64,000 nucleotides of DNA, taken from assembly GCA_904418845.1 (NCBI GenBank), contig CAJFQC010000005.1, positions 43,174 to 107,173 on the forward strand, written 5' to 3'. The notes under the pieces were generated by a model. That model did not search any database. It was not told where the DNA came from and worked only from the letters and a program-made list of their open reading frames with translations. Both the position numbers and the translations under genes were made by a program. Origin of the DNA: an uncultured Ruminococcus sp. GTDB taxonomy: Bacteria > Bacillota > Clostridia > Lachnospirales > Lachnospiraceae. Below are positions 1 through 8,235 of the stretch, piece by piece; the stretch's first letter is position 1; each line of letters starts with the position of its first letter.

Positions 1-78
1 ATTTAAAGTATGAATTTGTGCAACTTTACTGTCAGATCGATACATTCCCCAATTAAAAAGCAATCCCCAGCCTCTCAT

Positions 79-1116
79 TTAGATTTCTGTTCTCTCATTC
101 ACAAGCCGAAATCCCAGCTTCATCTCCACAGGAATCTTCTCTCCCCGCTCGATCACATCCAGAAGAAGTTCCGCACTGCGGATGCCGCTTGTCTTATAGC
201 CAAAGTGGATCGTCGGTATGCCGCCGCTGACAGCTTTCAAAAGCTGGTTATCACCAAAGCCGGTGACAGTCACCCGTCTTATGTTCGTATCCTTCACTCC
301 CTTTGTGCTTTTTGCACGTTCTGACACGTGTTTTTCATAGATGTGCAGTGCTTCGATGACCCCCGCAGCAATAGTGTCTGTTGCACAGGATATGATATCG
401 ATGTCATCCTTTTCTTCCAGAAGGGACAGGGCTGCATTGTATCCGGAATCAGTGCGGAATTCAGACATACGCACATAATCCTCATCGAGTTCTATGCCCG
501 CGGACTTAAGCCCTGCGCGGAAGCCGTCCTCTCTTGCCGCTCCTGCCGCCTTGTCATCCCGGGTAACGCCGATGTAAGCGATATGGCCTCCGCCGGATGC
601 CTGATTCAGCGAAGCCGCCAGCTTTCCCATCGCCTTTCCCGCACCATAGTCGTCATGATAGATACAATTTGCGTACTTTGTGCACTGCCCCACTACCACT
701 ACGGGAACCTTCGCGTTTTTAAGAAATTTTCTGTGCTCACCCGTGATGATTGTACCGATCAGGATAATCCCGTCCACCGGATAATTCTCGAATAGTTTTA
801 AGTATTCGATCTCCTTCTCCGGACGGTTGTCAGTGCTGGCAAGGAGCATCTGGTATCCCCTTGAAGAAAGCACCTGACCGATGCCCGCCGTGACACGGCT
901 GATGGACTCGGAGTTGATCTTCGGCACGACCACCCCCACGAGACATGCCCTCTTTGTGCGCAGGATCCTCGCCTGAGCAGACGGATGATATCCTGTCTCC
1001 TCGATCACTTTCTTTATCTGTTCCTTCTTCTCATCACTGATATAACCGCCGTTTAAATATCTCGACACCGCGGCGCTGGATACTCCCGCAAGCTTGGCAA
1101 TCTCTTTAATCGTCAT
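79..1116 (-). CDS. LacI/GalR-family transcriptional repressor (ScrR-like)
   Basis: 345 aa, the usual length for the family. Residues 1-50 form the LacI helix-turn-helix (starts MTIKEIAKLAGVSSAAVSRY, followed by an LNGG hinge-type segment), and residues about 58-340 a periplasmic-binding-protein-like sugar sensor (VGVVVPKINSESISRVTAGI at its start). It would bind an operator as a dimer and release it when a sugar or sugar phosphate binds. The sequence resembles sucrose-type repressors (ScrR), but the neighbouring sugar operon, if any, lies left of the window, so the ligand is unknown. It has its own sigma-A promoter and an AGAGG ribosome binding site. It is not obviously part of the flagellar regulon. 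Family assignment is firm; the ligand is a guess. Confidence 0.9.
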   Translation of the reverse strand: MTIKEIAKLAGVSSAAVSRYLNGGYISDEKKEQIKKVIEETGYHPSAQARILRTKRACLVGVVVPKINSESISRVTAGIGQVLSSRGYQMLLASTDNRPEKEIEYLKLFENYPVDGIILIGTIITGEHRKFLKNAKVPVVVVGQCTKYANCIYHDDYGAGKAMGKLAASLNQASGGGHIAYIGVTRDDKAAGAAREDGFRAGLKSAGIELDEDYVRMSEFRTDSGYNAALSLLEEKDDIDIISCATDTIAAGVIEALHIYEKHVSERAKSTKGVKDTNIRRVTVTGFGDNQLLKAVSGGIPTIHFGYKTSGIRSAELLLDVIERGEKIPVEMKLGFRLVNERTEI

Positions 1117-1136
1117 GAATCTTTACCTCTAAGTGC

Positions 1137-1165
1137 ATTATATGGGCTTACAGAGGGAAAATCAA
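1137..1165 (-). promoter_or_regulatory. sigma-A promoter of the LacI-family gene
   Basis: Read on the minus strand: -35 TTGATT (1165-1160), a 17-base spacer, and a perfect -10 TATAAT (1142-1137). It lies about 20 bases upstream of the repressor start codon, between the convergent-in-line gene ending at 1207 and the repressor, so the repressor can be expressed independently of the flagellar genes. Confidence 0.8.
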
Positions 1166-1206
1166 TAACCTTGCCTATTATATAGACTATAAAAAACTTC
1201 TGCGCT

Positions 1207-2826
1207 CTATTCTTTTCTCGCTCTCCTCAGCAGAGCAGTCGTATACTTGTGTATGCTCTCTCCCGCCGTGCCGTCTGCATTGGTATACATCTTCCGGCAC
1301 TTCTCCATCTGGACAGAGGCGTATTCAAGGATCACGTCCATATGTCCGAGGAAATCGGCTATGCTCAGCCTGTCGCCCTCTGTCTGGCCCCCGGCCTCGT
1401 ACATAACATAACTGTTCTCTTCTTCCTTGTTCACAAAGGCGTCCACAGCGGCTCTTACGGCTCTTTCTTCCCCTGCTTCCTGTGGTTCGCTCCCCACGTT
1501 CTCTATATTCTGTACGAGAGTCGGTTTCCCCACGAACTCAAACATCAGCGCCACAGAATTTTCATCTCCAAAGCACGCATCGCTCCACGCCACAGCCCGG
1601 TTCAGATCCGGTGTGTCGTCATAAATGCCCCAGCCTGCCTCCCTGTACTCCTGTATGATCTCCTCGTACTCATCAGCAATCTGAGAATCCATGAACCGAA
1701 GGGTCTGGGCAAGCAGAGAATGCGGGCGCAGCCACAGCGTCACATCACTTCTGTCTCTGAAAAATTCAAGCGCGCTCCTTATTTTTCTCAAATATGCCTT
1801 TCCGCCCTCTTCCACCGAGTTCAGCGTCCCGGAGATGGAGAGGTTATAAAGTACGATTTTGTGATGTGGATCATCTGAGCTTACAGCCTCTCTCCACTCT
1901 TCCGGCAAGGGATAATCCTCTCTGCCAGTATGTGTCAGCTTATCTGTCTTGGGAGAGCCCAGCGCTATGATTTTCTCTTTCACCGTCCGTACAGTCATCC
2001 CCTCGATCTCATTCTCCTGTAAAAAGCTCTCGATATAGCGGTCCCTGACGTCCTCCGACTGCACAAACGTCAGATCAGAGAAGAGCACGCCCGGCAGAGA
2101 ACCCGTGCCCGGCGACGGCACCGCCCTCTGCAAATGATACGGCACATACACAAGGCAGTCCGTCAGATCTCGGAGCTTCGTCGAGTAATAATCCGGATGC
2201 ACGCTTATCATATTGTTCTCACTGTCGTACGGATTCATGATATAGATAATATCCGGCCGGCGTACCTCCACATCATACGATCTCCAATCTACAAGGTCAT
2301 AAGCGCCTGGATAGCCTTTCTCCGCCTCATCATGCATCTCCCCGAACGTTCCGTCAGGGTATCTCTCATAATACGGAATAGGAACAAAATACGCATCACA
2401 GGACGGATCTTCCTTGACTGCATGATAGATGCTCTCCAGACAGTCGCTCATATCCGCCTTACAGCAGAAGAGAGCGACCTCCAGACGGACCGGGATACTT
2501 AGCCTTACGCTGCTGTCCATTTCCGCCAGTTTTCTCTGGAGCAGACGGTACACGCCCGAAGGGCTCTGTTCCTCTCCCTGCTGTGTTCTCTCGTAGATCT
2601 GCCAGCAGGTCTCGCAGTAATCCTCTATTGTGCGAATGGCGGGAACATCCTCCCCCTCCGTCTTCTCTATCAGGTTTCCCGCCTCTATGGCGCTCTCCTG
2701 ACAGTTGCTTAAGAGCCGCATGACATTCGTCCTATTCCCTTTTTCTAGCCATTTGCGTATCGCTCCATGCGCTTTTCTTAGCAGAGCAAAGCTCTCTTCA
2801 ATCTGCCTTTTCTGTACTTTTCTCAC
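1207..2826 (-). CDS. GT-B fold / CDP-glycerol glycerophosphotransferase-like protein
   Basis: 539 aa with a GTG start preceded by an AGAGGAG ribosome binding site; its start overlaps the end of the upstream glycosyltransferase by 29 bases, so the two are co-translated. Residues 1-120 look helical. From about residue 110 on the layout is that of a GT-B transferase: an N-terminal Rossmann-like half, then LWLRPHSL near residue 365 and SDACFGDENSVALMFEFVGK near 420, which match in position the RPH and DYSS/GKP segments of CDP-glycerol glycerophosphotransferases. The canonical TDYSS serines are altered (FGDENS), so substrate and activity are uncertain. Its place behind two TPR glycosyltransferases and next to flagellin suggests a role in decorating flagellin or a surface polymer. 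Cytoplasmic; no membrane segment seen. Confidence 0.6.
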   Translation of the reverse strand: MRKVQKRQIEESFALLRKAHGAIRKWLEKGNRTNVMRLLSNCQESAIEAGNLIEKTEGEDVPAIRTIEDYCETCWQIYERTQQGEEQSPSGVYRLLQRKLAEMDSSVRLSIPVRLEVALFCCKADMSDCLESIYHAVKEDPSCDAYFVPIPYYERYPDGTFGEMHDEAEKGYPGAYDLVDWRSYDVEVRRPDIIYIMNPYDSENNMISVHPDYYSTKLRDLTDCLVYVPYHLQRAVPSPGTGSLPGVLFSDLTFVQSEDVRDRYIESFLQENEIEGMTVRTVKEKIIALGSPKTDKLTHTGREDYPLPEEWREAVSSDDPHHKIVLYNLSISGTLNSVEEGGKAYLRKIRSALEFFRDRSDVTLWLRPHSLLAQTLRFMDSQIADEYEEIIQEYREAGWGIYDDTPDLNRAVAWSDACFGDENSVALMFEFVGKPTLVQNIENVGSEPQEAGEERAVRAAVDAFVNKEEENSYVMYEAGGQTEGDRLSIADFLGHMDVILEYASVQMEKCRKMYTNADGTAGESIHKYTTALLRRARKE

Positions 2827-4201
2827 GTGCTCTCATCTCCTCTACTTTTTTCTCCAGTGCCTCCTGCACGGCACGGCGCCGGTCTTCCGGCATAGCGTCA
2901 TACACCTTCTGTTCCAACGCCTTGAAACCTGTCAGCTTCGCTCCTTTGAGTACTGCCATCTGGTCTTTTAATGTGGCAAGGTCATACAGCTTAGACAGAA
3001 GCTGCCATGTCCCAGCTGCGGACTCCGCCTCGGTCTCTTCCTTCTTCAGAAGGCCCAGAAGCATGATCAGGGGTTCTGTATAATACTTGTCCACTCCCAG
3101 GGACAGCACGCAGTTGCGCACTGTCTCCTGCTCTTTTCCCATATGTCTGCAGCAGTCGGCAAGCTGGGCATAGATCAGTTTCAGATTAGCCTGCATATAC
3201 AGAGGAACATTCCCTTTGTACCGCTTCATTTTATCAAGAGCGGACTCCAGATACTTCCTGCCCTCCTCATATTTCTTATTCTGATACAGCCACACGCCGA
3301 AGTAACAGTCCCCGTCCGGATATCCGCTGTAAATCTCCCTGTACTGTCTGTGCAGCTCCCTGATCATTTCCTCATGCGCGGGATCAGATTCCCGGGCATA
3401 CAGTACCAGTAAAAGGGTTATTGAACGAAGAATATGTAGTTTTACATTATCTCCGTGATCCTTGTTCTCCGTCCCGTATGACACAGCTTTATGGAAATAT
3501 TCTTTTGCCTCGTCAAACTTTTCCTCAGCCATGTATGCATCCCCCAGATAAGCCAATATCTCTATATTTTGGGAATCATCTTCTAGCTCTTTTTTAAGCA
3601 TTGAAATATTCCGCTCTAACTTTCCGGTTTCCCCATATGTTTCCGCTGTATATCCGGTATGGAGAATCATCAGTTCCTTGCTGGCGTCGAAATATTCATA
3701 ATGTTGACTTCCAGAAAGACGCAGAACCTCGTGTATCCTGTTTGCGTATCTAAGCTCCAGCTTATTTCGAAACACTCTGTCCTGTTGTCCGACTACCCCA
3801 ACCACTGCCTTTTCGTTCAGATTCACCAGCCTTGAACGGACTGCATTAATCTGTCTGCCTGCAGAGCTTACATCCTCTGCGGCGGCAATCATAGGAATCA
3901 GTTTAGACGCGCTCTTCTCATCAAAGTACTCGTCTGCGTCCAGAAAAGCGATCCAGTCCCCGGAGGCCTGTTCTATGGCATAGTTCTTCGCTGCGGAAAA
4001 GTCGTCGCACCACTTGAAATGATATACCTTCGCCCCCATCTCTCTGGCGATCTCCACCGTTCGGTCTGTGCTTCCCGTATCCACCACGATCTGCTCGCAG
4101 ACAATTCCCCTGCCCCAGGAGAGGGCCCGACGGATATTCTTCTCCTCGTTCTTTACGATCATGCACTGGGACAGCCTGATCTTCCTGCTTTTTTTCTTCA
4201 T
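2798..4201 (-). CDS. GT2 glycosyltransferase with C-terminal TPR region
   Basis: 467 aa. Residues 9-200 are a GT-A (family 2) glycosyltransferase: the LSQCMIVKNEE start typical of TPR-linked GT2 enzymes, VVDTGSTDRT for nucleotide-sugar binding, and a DxD-type metal site in FLDADEYF near residue 90. From about residue 210 the chain is TPR-like (AYLGDAYMAEEKFDEAKEYF). Such enzymes transfer sugars in the cytoplasm, often onto protein. The first 92 residues are almost identical to those of the next gene (4217-5506) while the rest differs, which points to duplication with local homogenisation. A GGAG ribosome binding site precedes the start. It sits between flagellin and the GT-B-like gene, so flagellin is a plausible acceptor (inference from context). 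Confidence 0.82.
   Translation of the reverse strand: MKKKSRKIRLSQCMIVKNEEKNIRRALSWGRGIVCEQIVVDTGSTDRTVEIAREMGAKVYHFKWCDDFSAAKNYAIEQASGDWIAFLDADEYFDEKSASKLIPMIAAAEDVSSAGRQINAVRSRLVNLNEKAVVGVVGQQDRVFRNKLELRYANRIHEVLRLSGSQHYEYFDASKELMILHTGYTAETYGETGKLERNISMLKKELEDDSQNIEILAYLGDAYMAEEKFDEAKEYFHKAVSYGTENKDHGDNVKLHILRSITLLLVLYARESDPAHEEMIRELHRQYREIYSGYPDGDCYFGVWLYQNKKYEEGRKYLESALDKMKRYKGNVPLYMQANLKLIYAQLADCCRHMGKEQETVRNCVLSLGVDKYYTEPLIMLLGLLKKEETEAESAAGTWQLLSKLYDLATLKDQMAVLKGAKLTGFKALEQKVYDAMPEDRRRAVQEALEKKVEEMRAREKSTEKAD
3925..4177. repeat. copy A of a direct repeat (GT2 N-terminal coding segment)
   Basis: This stretch and 5230-5482 are near-identical at DNA and protein level (roughly nine residues in ten by eye), whereas the flanking parts of the two glycosyltransferase genes are diverged. 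It encodes the nucleotide-sugar-binding half including the DAD metal site. Confidence 0.75.
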
Positions 4202-4216
4202 TGTCCATACACTCTC

Positions 4217-5506
4217 CTACTGTTTGTTATCCGAGGGATATCCCACAGTTTTAATACATTTTGCGAGAAAGAGCAGGTCTTTTCTGCTCTCCCTGTCATA
4301 GATCCCAAGCAGAAGCTGCCATGCTCCTGCCGTCCGCTGCCCAGAGGCGTCGTCTTTCTTGAGTATTCTGAGAATCCCGCAGAGCAGATCGTCCTGATAG
4401 CGGTCGGCCCGCAGGGCAAGAACCGCATAATACAGCTCTTCCGCCGGCAGACCCAGGCGCCGACAGATGACAGCCATTGCGGCGCAGGCCTTCCCCTGCT
4501 CCCCTCGAAGATAGATATCATCCACTCCACAGTAAACGTCCAGAAGATCAAGGGAACGCCTGATCTCATCATGGGCGCGGGAGAAGTCCTGCCGTCTCAT
4601 ATGATAAAGCCCGAGATAATAGTATACATCCGGGTTCTCAACGGCAGGGTAACCTGTCCGACTTGCCGTCTCCTCCACTTTCCCGTCAGTTCCTGCTAGG
4701 GACAGATCATATGCGTAGAGTCTGAGGAGATTCTTCCCTGCGCTTTCATGCCTGCTTCGGCTCACAGTATCTCCGGGAATACCTGTAAGTGCCTTTTCGT
4801 ATGCCTGCACTGCCATGCCCATCTCACCCATGCCGATATAGGCGTCCCCCAGGTAAGCATACGGGGTTAAATCGTTCGGATTCTCTTCGATCTCCTTAAG
4901 GAGCATCTCTACATTTCTCTGCCACTTTCCTTTTGCTTTCATGATTGAGGGCACATAGCCTGTATGTAAGATTGAAAGCCTCCTCTGTTCATCTCTGCAG
5001 TTCATCTCCCCACCGCCCGTAAGGCCGATCTGCTCGTGTATCCTTCCATGGTAGCGTATCTGCAGGATATTGCGGAAGATCCGATCCTGGACGGACACAG
5101 AGAAGGGCTGCCCATCCTCCCCAAGCTGCACCCATGAGCAACGGATGAAGTGGACAAAAGCTTCCTCACTTCCATGATCATCCAACCCGCTTAATATATC
5201 CATAAGCTGGTCTGCATCTTTCTCCGAAAAATACTCGTCCGCATCCAAAAAGGCAATCCAATCCCCGGACGCCTGTTCTATAGCGTAGTTCTTCGCTGCG
5301 GAGAAGTCCTCGCGCCACTTAAAATGATAAACTTTCGCCCCCATCTCCTTGGCAATCTCCACTGTCCGGTCTGTGCTTCCCGTATCCACCACGATCTGCT
5401 CACAGACGCGCCCTTTCCCCCATGAAAGGGCGCGTCTGATATTCTCTTCCTCATTTTTCACGATCATGCACTGGGAGAGGCGTGCCTTCTTCATTCTGTC
5501 CTGCAT
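4217..5506 (-). CDS. GT2 glycosyltransferase with C-terminal TPR region (paralogue)
   Basis: 429 aa if started at the ATG at 5506, which has an AGGAAGAG site in front; an open frame continues upstream to 5686 but runs back through the flagellin terminator and is not credible. Residues 9-200 are a GT2 domain with VVDTGSTDRT and FLDADEYF; the rest is TPR-like (TPYAYLGDAYIGMGEMGMAV). The N-terminal 92 residues match the next gene downstream almost exactly, the acceptor-binding/TPR parts do not, so the two enzymes probably use the same sugar donor type on different acceptors or sites. It is the first gene after flagellin on the same strand, separated by a terminator and a second hairpin, so expression may be partly read-through from flagellin. 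Confidence 0.82.
   Translation of the reverse strand: MQDRMKKARLSQCMIVKNEEENIRRALSWGKGRVCEQIVVDTGSTDRTVEIAKEMGAKVYHFKWREDFSAAKNYAIEQASGDWIAFLDADEYFSEKDADQLMDILSGLDDHGSEEAFVHFIRCSWVQLGEDGQPFSVSVQDRIFRNILQIRYHGRIHEQIGLTGGGEMNCRDEQRRLSILHTGYVPSIMKAKGKWQRNVEMLLKEIEENPNDLTPYAYLGDAYIGMGEMGMAVQAYEKALTGIPGDTVSRSRHESAGKNLLRLYAYDLSLAGTDGKVEETASRTGYPAVENPDVYYYLGLYHMRRQDFSRAHDEIRRSLDLLDVYCGVDDIYLRGEQGKACAAMAVICRRLGLPAEELYYAVLALRADRYQDDLLCGILRILKKDDASGQRTAGAWQLLLGIYDRESRKDLLFLAKCIKTVGYPSDNKQ
5230..5482. repeat. copy B of a direct repeat (GT2 N-terminal coding segment)
   Basis: Partner of 3925-4177. Similarity stops abruptly at about residue 93 of both proteins. Confidence 0.75.
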
Positions 5507-5557
5507 ATTTTGCTCTTCCTTTTCATATCTCCAGATTATTACTCTCTTCCTTCCGGC

Positions 5558-5595
5558 TTTTCTTATGGGAGAAGCTTCCATCTCCCATAAGAAAA
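5558..5595. repeat. 15-bp perfect inverted repeat downstream of flagellin
   Basis: Arms 5558-5572 and 5581-5595 are exact reverse complements with an 8-base loop. The left part of the second arm overlaps the T-run of the adjacent flagellin terminator (5592-5596), so on the minus-strand transcript the two hairpins share bases. It could stabilise the 3' end, or tune read-through into the glycosyltransferase genes. Confidence 0.75.
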
Positions 5596-5618
5596 ACCCC
5601 CATCCCAAATGGGATGGG
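5592..5618 (-). terminator. rho-independent terminator of flagellin
   Basis: On the minus strand an 8-bp stem CCCATCCC/GGGATGGG (5618-5611 and 5606-5599) with a 4-base loop is followed directly by GG and TTTTT (5596-5592). It lies about 20 bases after the flagellin stop codon. Confidence 0.85.
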
Positions 5619-5636
5619 AGTCTGAAAAGTTCCCGC

Positions 5637-6473
5637 TTACTGTAATAACTGAAGAACGCCCTGCGGTACCATATTTGCCTGTGCAAGCATTGCCTGCGAA
5701 GCCTGTACCAGGATGTTGTTCTTCGTATAAGCCATCATCTCATTAGCCATATCTACATCGCGGATGCGGCTCTCTGCTGCGGTAATGTTCTCTGTCTGTA
5801 CGCTCAGGTTGTTGATTGTGTGCTCCAGACGGTTCTGGATAGCGCCCAGGTTACCACGGATGGAAGATACCATGTTAATAGCAGATCTGATAGCTGTAAC
5901 TGCAGTTGACGAACCAGCCTGTGTACTAAGATTAATAGTGCTGATTCCAAGGCTTGCTGTATCCGTAGCAGAAATCGTTACCTTGAGCTGGTTGAAAGCA
6001 TCAGCAGTATCGCCGATCTGAAGTACGCCAGTGCTTGCTGTTGTATTTCCATAGGAACCATCCAGCAGGTTGATGCCGTTGAAGTTCGTGGAGTCAGAGA
6101 TACGCTCGATCTCTTCATTCAGACTGTCGATCTCAGCCTGAATGTTGTCACGGTCAACATCATCCTGGTATGTGCCGTTGGCAGACTGAATAGCCAGCTC
6201 TACCATACGGTTCAGCATGGAGTGAACCTCTGTCAGAGCACCCTCTGCTGTCTGTACGAGTGAGATCGCGTCGTTCGCGTTCTTCTGAGCTGTCTCAAGG
6301 CCTGTGATCTGTGCGCGCATCTTCTCGGAAATAGCAAGTCCTGCAGCGTCGTCTCCTGCACGGTTGATCTTATAACCGGAGGAAAGTTTCTCCAGGTTCT
6401 TGGACAGTGCACTGTTGTTGTTTGTCAGGTTGCGGTAAGAATTCATTGCGGAAATATTGTGTTGGATTCTCAT
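5637..6473 (-). CDS. fliC: flagellin
   Basis: 278 aa from the ATG at 6473, which follows AAGGAGG at ideal spacing; an upstream in-frame start is rejected because flagellins begin MRIQHNISAMNSYRN as here. The protein has the conserved N-terminal D0/D1 region (residues 1-150, including LSSGYKINRAGDDAAGLAIS) and the C-terminal D1/D0 region (about 200-278, ending QANMVPQGVLQLLQ), with almost no variable outer D2/D3 domain, so the filament surface is mostly D1. It is exported through the FlhA/FlhB gate with FliS as chaperone and polymerises under FliD. A sigma-28 promoter and a leader with two AAGGA hairpins precede it, arguing for SigD transcription and CsrA translational repression relieved by FliW. 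Confidence 0.97.
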   Translation of the reverse strand: MRIQHNISAMNSYRNLTNNNSALSKNLEKLSSGYKINRAGDDAAGLAISEKMRAQITGLETAQKNANDAISLVQTAEGALTEVHSMLNRMVELAIQSANGTYQDDVDRDNIQAEIDSLNEEIERISDSTNFNGINLLDGSYGNTTASTGVLQIGDTADAFNQLKVTISATDTASLGISTINLSTQAGSSTAVTAIRSAINMVSSIRGNLGAIQNRLEHTINNLSVQTENITAAESRIRDVDMANEMMAYTKNNILVQASQAMLAQANMVPQGVLQLLQ

Positions 6474-6477
6474 AATG

Positions 6478-6517
6478 TTACCTCCTTGGTAATTTTCCGA
6501 AGCCTTCCTTGGCTTCG
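6478..6517 (-). promoter_or_regulatory. flagellin leader with two AAGGA stem-loops (probable CsrA sites)
   Basis: On the transcript, hairpin 1 is CGAAGCC-AAGGAA-GGCTTCG (6517-6498; 7-bp perfect stem). Five bases later hairpin 2 is TTACC-AAGGA-GGTAA (6492-6478), whose loop is the Shine-Dalgarno sequence of flagellin itself. CsrA binds GGA in hairpin loops, and the Bacillus subtilis hag leader uses just this pair of sites. csrA and fliW are at 10.8-11.5 kb. Binding is inferred, not shown. Confidence 0.75.
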
Positions 6518-6731
6518 TATACATTTTATAATGTTTTTATACAGCTTCGTTCTTTGCCTGTCCGTGGATCCTATGTGCACTGGCGGACGCTTGGCAAAAA
6601 CTTTACTGCGGGCGGGAAAACAATTATCTGGTCTTTCACGCCTCTTATTATCTCGGACAGTTCTGAACGGAAATGTGACGAGAGATAATTTTATACTCTT
6701 TCATCACCTTCCATCTGCCTGTCTATATTTT

Positions 6732-6759
6732 ATATCGGCTTTACTTTCAATAAATTAAG
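6732..6759 (-). promoter_or_regulatory. sigma-28 (SigD) promoter of flagellin
   Basis: Minus strand: CTTAAT (6759-6754), 14-base spacer, GCCGATAT (6739-6732). The same CTTAAT/GCCGATAA pair precedes fliD and flgM. It implies a transcript leader of about 250 bases before flagellin. Confidence 0.8.
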
Positions 6760-6836
6760 ATTTTTTTAAAAATTTTGCATTCTTTTTGAAATTTTTTATT
6801 TCCCTCTTTCCCTAAGACCCTAAGAATCTTCTTTTC

Positions 6837-6865
6837 CTTATTTGTATAGCCGCTTTTGCCGATAT
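6837..6865 (+). promoter_or_regulatory. sigma-28 (SigD) promoter of the FliD-like gene
   Basis: Plus strand: CTTATT (6837-6842), 15-base spacer, GCCGATAT (6858-6865), 35 bases before the start codon at 6901. It is divergent from the flagellin promoter about 100 bases away, so both are probably late flagellar genes. Confidence 0.7.
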
Positions 6866-6900
6866 ATATATATAATAAATGTAAGAAAGGAGGGAATTGT

Positions 6901-8196
6901 ATGTCGATCTATGGAATTAGTTCTTATGGCATGAGATATTACAACTACCAGTCATCTATCAACAACGCCCGGCTCATGCAGGCGCTCTCGCAAAACCCGA
7001 AGCTGAACGATCTGAGCGAAATTAAGGAATCCTATGATTCGTCAAGATCTTCACTCTCGGACAGCTTTGACTTTGTAAAGGAGTACACCTCCAGCATGTC
7101 GTCTCTGATGAAAGCAGCAAGCGAGCTTAAGGGCTCCGGTGCATCCAGCGCTGTGAACGATCTGACCGTGACCAGCTCGGACACCTCAGTGGCGACAGTC
7201 ACAGAGCGGCTGCCCGTGCGCAGCTCCGGTGAGATCACACTGGAGGTCAGCCAGACCGCCCGTACGCAGATAAACACAAGCGATGCGGTAAAGGCAAATG
7301 AGGCGGCGGTGGAGGACATGGATTTTACTGTGTCCGGAAGCCATGGCACGGCCATGGTTCAGGTAAGCAGCACGAATGATGACGGCACTGCCAGGACAAG
7401 CGAAAGTATGCTGTATGAAGCCGCTAAACAGATCAACAGTCAGGATGTGGGGGTGCGCGCCACCGTTGTAGAAGACGCCGGAGAGGTATCCTTAAAGCTT
7501 GAGAGCAGACATACCGGAGAGGTATACGGGTTTAGCGCCCAGGGTCAGTTCGGCGCGGCAGCCGGGATAGACCGGGTAGATACTGCCGCTTTGAATGCAG
7601 AATACTCTGTCACTGACGGCGGCTTCACCCGCAGCTACACCTCTTCGACCAATGACATCACTGTCAACTCCGGGCGGATCGGTGTGAGCCTTAAGGACAC
7701 TGGAGAAGTGACCATAAGCGCCGGTATGGACGAGGAGAAAATATCCGCCGCAGTTCAGGATCTGGTGAGCAGCTATAATAGCGCGCTTAAAGTCCTTAAT
7801 GACAACTACGGCAGAGGCAGCGGAGTGGACAGGCAGTTGAGGAATCTTGTCAGAGGCCTTGGTTCCGAGCAGTCACTGGCAAAAGTGGGAATCACTGTGA
7901 ACAAAGACGCCACACTGGAGTTTGACGAAGAAGTCTTTTCAAAAAGCTTCGCGGAAGATCCGTCATTTGTCCGGAATATCATATCCGGTACAGGAGGCAT
8001 CGCAGACACAGCCTTTAATAAAGCGTCAGGCGGGATGAATGTGAATTCAAGTTCTCTGATCAACAATGATATGGCGGAAGCTCAGCATGAGATACTGAAC
8101 AACCCGTTCAATGTGATAGGGATGTATTCCCGCAACAGCGCATACCTGAATAACAACTTCTACGCAGTCGGACTTATGATGAACTATCTGGTCTGA
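6901..8196 (+). CDS. FliD-like protein lacking the terminal coiled-coil arms
   Basis: 431 aa from the ATG at 6901 (AAAGGAGGG site). Residues about 105-125 (LEVSQTARTQI) resemble the FliD N-terminal domain, about 240-300 resemble the FliD C-terminal family (YTSSTNDITVNSGRIGVSLK, then VQDLVSSYNSALKVL), and LAKVGITVNKDATLEFDEE plus a following SFAEDPSFVRNII match the FliD DExxL...DPxxVxxLF stretch. The long C-terminal coiled coil that ends true FliD caps is missing and replaced by an unrelated 60-residue tail ending NNFYAVGLMMNYLV; the N-terminal 60 residues are also unlike FliD D0. A canonical FliD is encoded at 18.4-20.8 kb. With its sigma-28 promoter this is likely a secreted, filament-associated protein of unknown role. 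No signal peptide seen. Confidence 0.72.
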   Translation: MSIYGISSYGMRYYNYQSSINNARLMQALSQNPKLNDLSEIKESYDSSRSSLSDSFDFVKEYTSSMSSLMKAASELKGSGASSAVNDLTVTSSDTSVATVTERLPVRSSGEITLEVSQTARTQINTSDAVKANEAAVEDMDFTVSGSHGTAMVQVSSTNDDGTARTSESMLYEAAKQINSQDVGVRATVVEDAGEVSLKLESRHTGEVYGFSAQGQFGAAAGIDRVDTAALNAEYSVTDGGFTRSYTSSTNDITVNSGRIGVSLKDTGEVTISAGMDEEKISAAVQDLVSSYNSALKVLNDNYGRGSGVDRQLRNLVRGLGSEQSLAKVGITVNKDATLEFDEEVFSKSFAEDPSFVRNIISGTGGIADTAFNKASGGMNVNSSSLINNDMAEAQHEILNNPFNVIGMYSRNSAYLNNNFYAVGLMMNYLV

Positions 8197-8235
8197 ACAG
8201 TTGGAAAGGTTGGATAATTAGAACATACATCTAAA

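Noticed and set aside
4019..4699. 226-codon plus-strand open frame
   Set aside because: It lies antisense to the two glycosyltransferase genes and has no family resemblance; it is a shadow frame.
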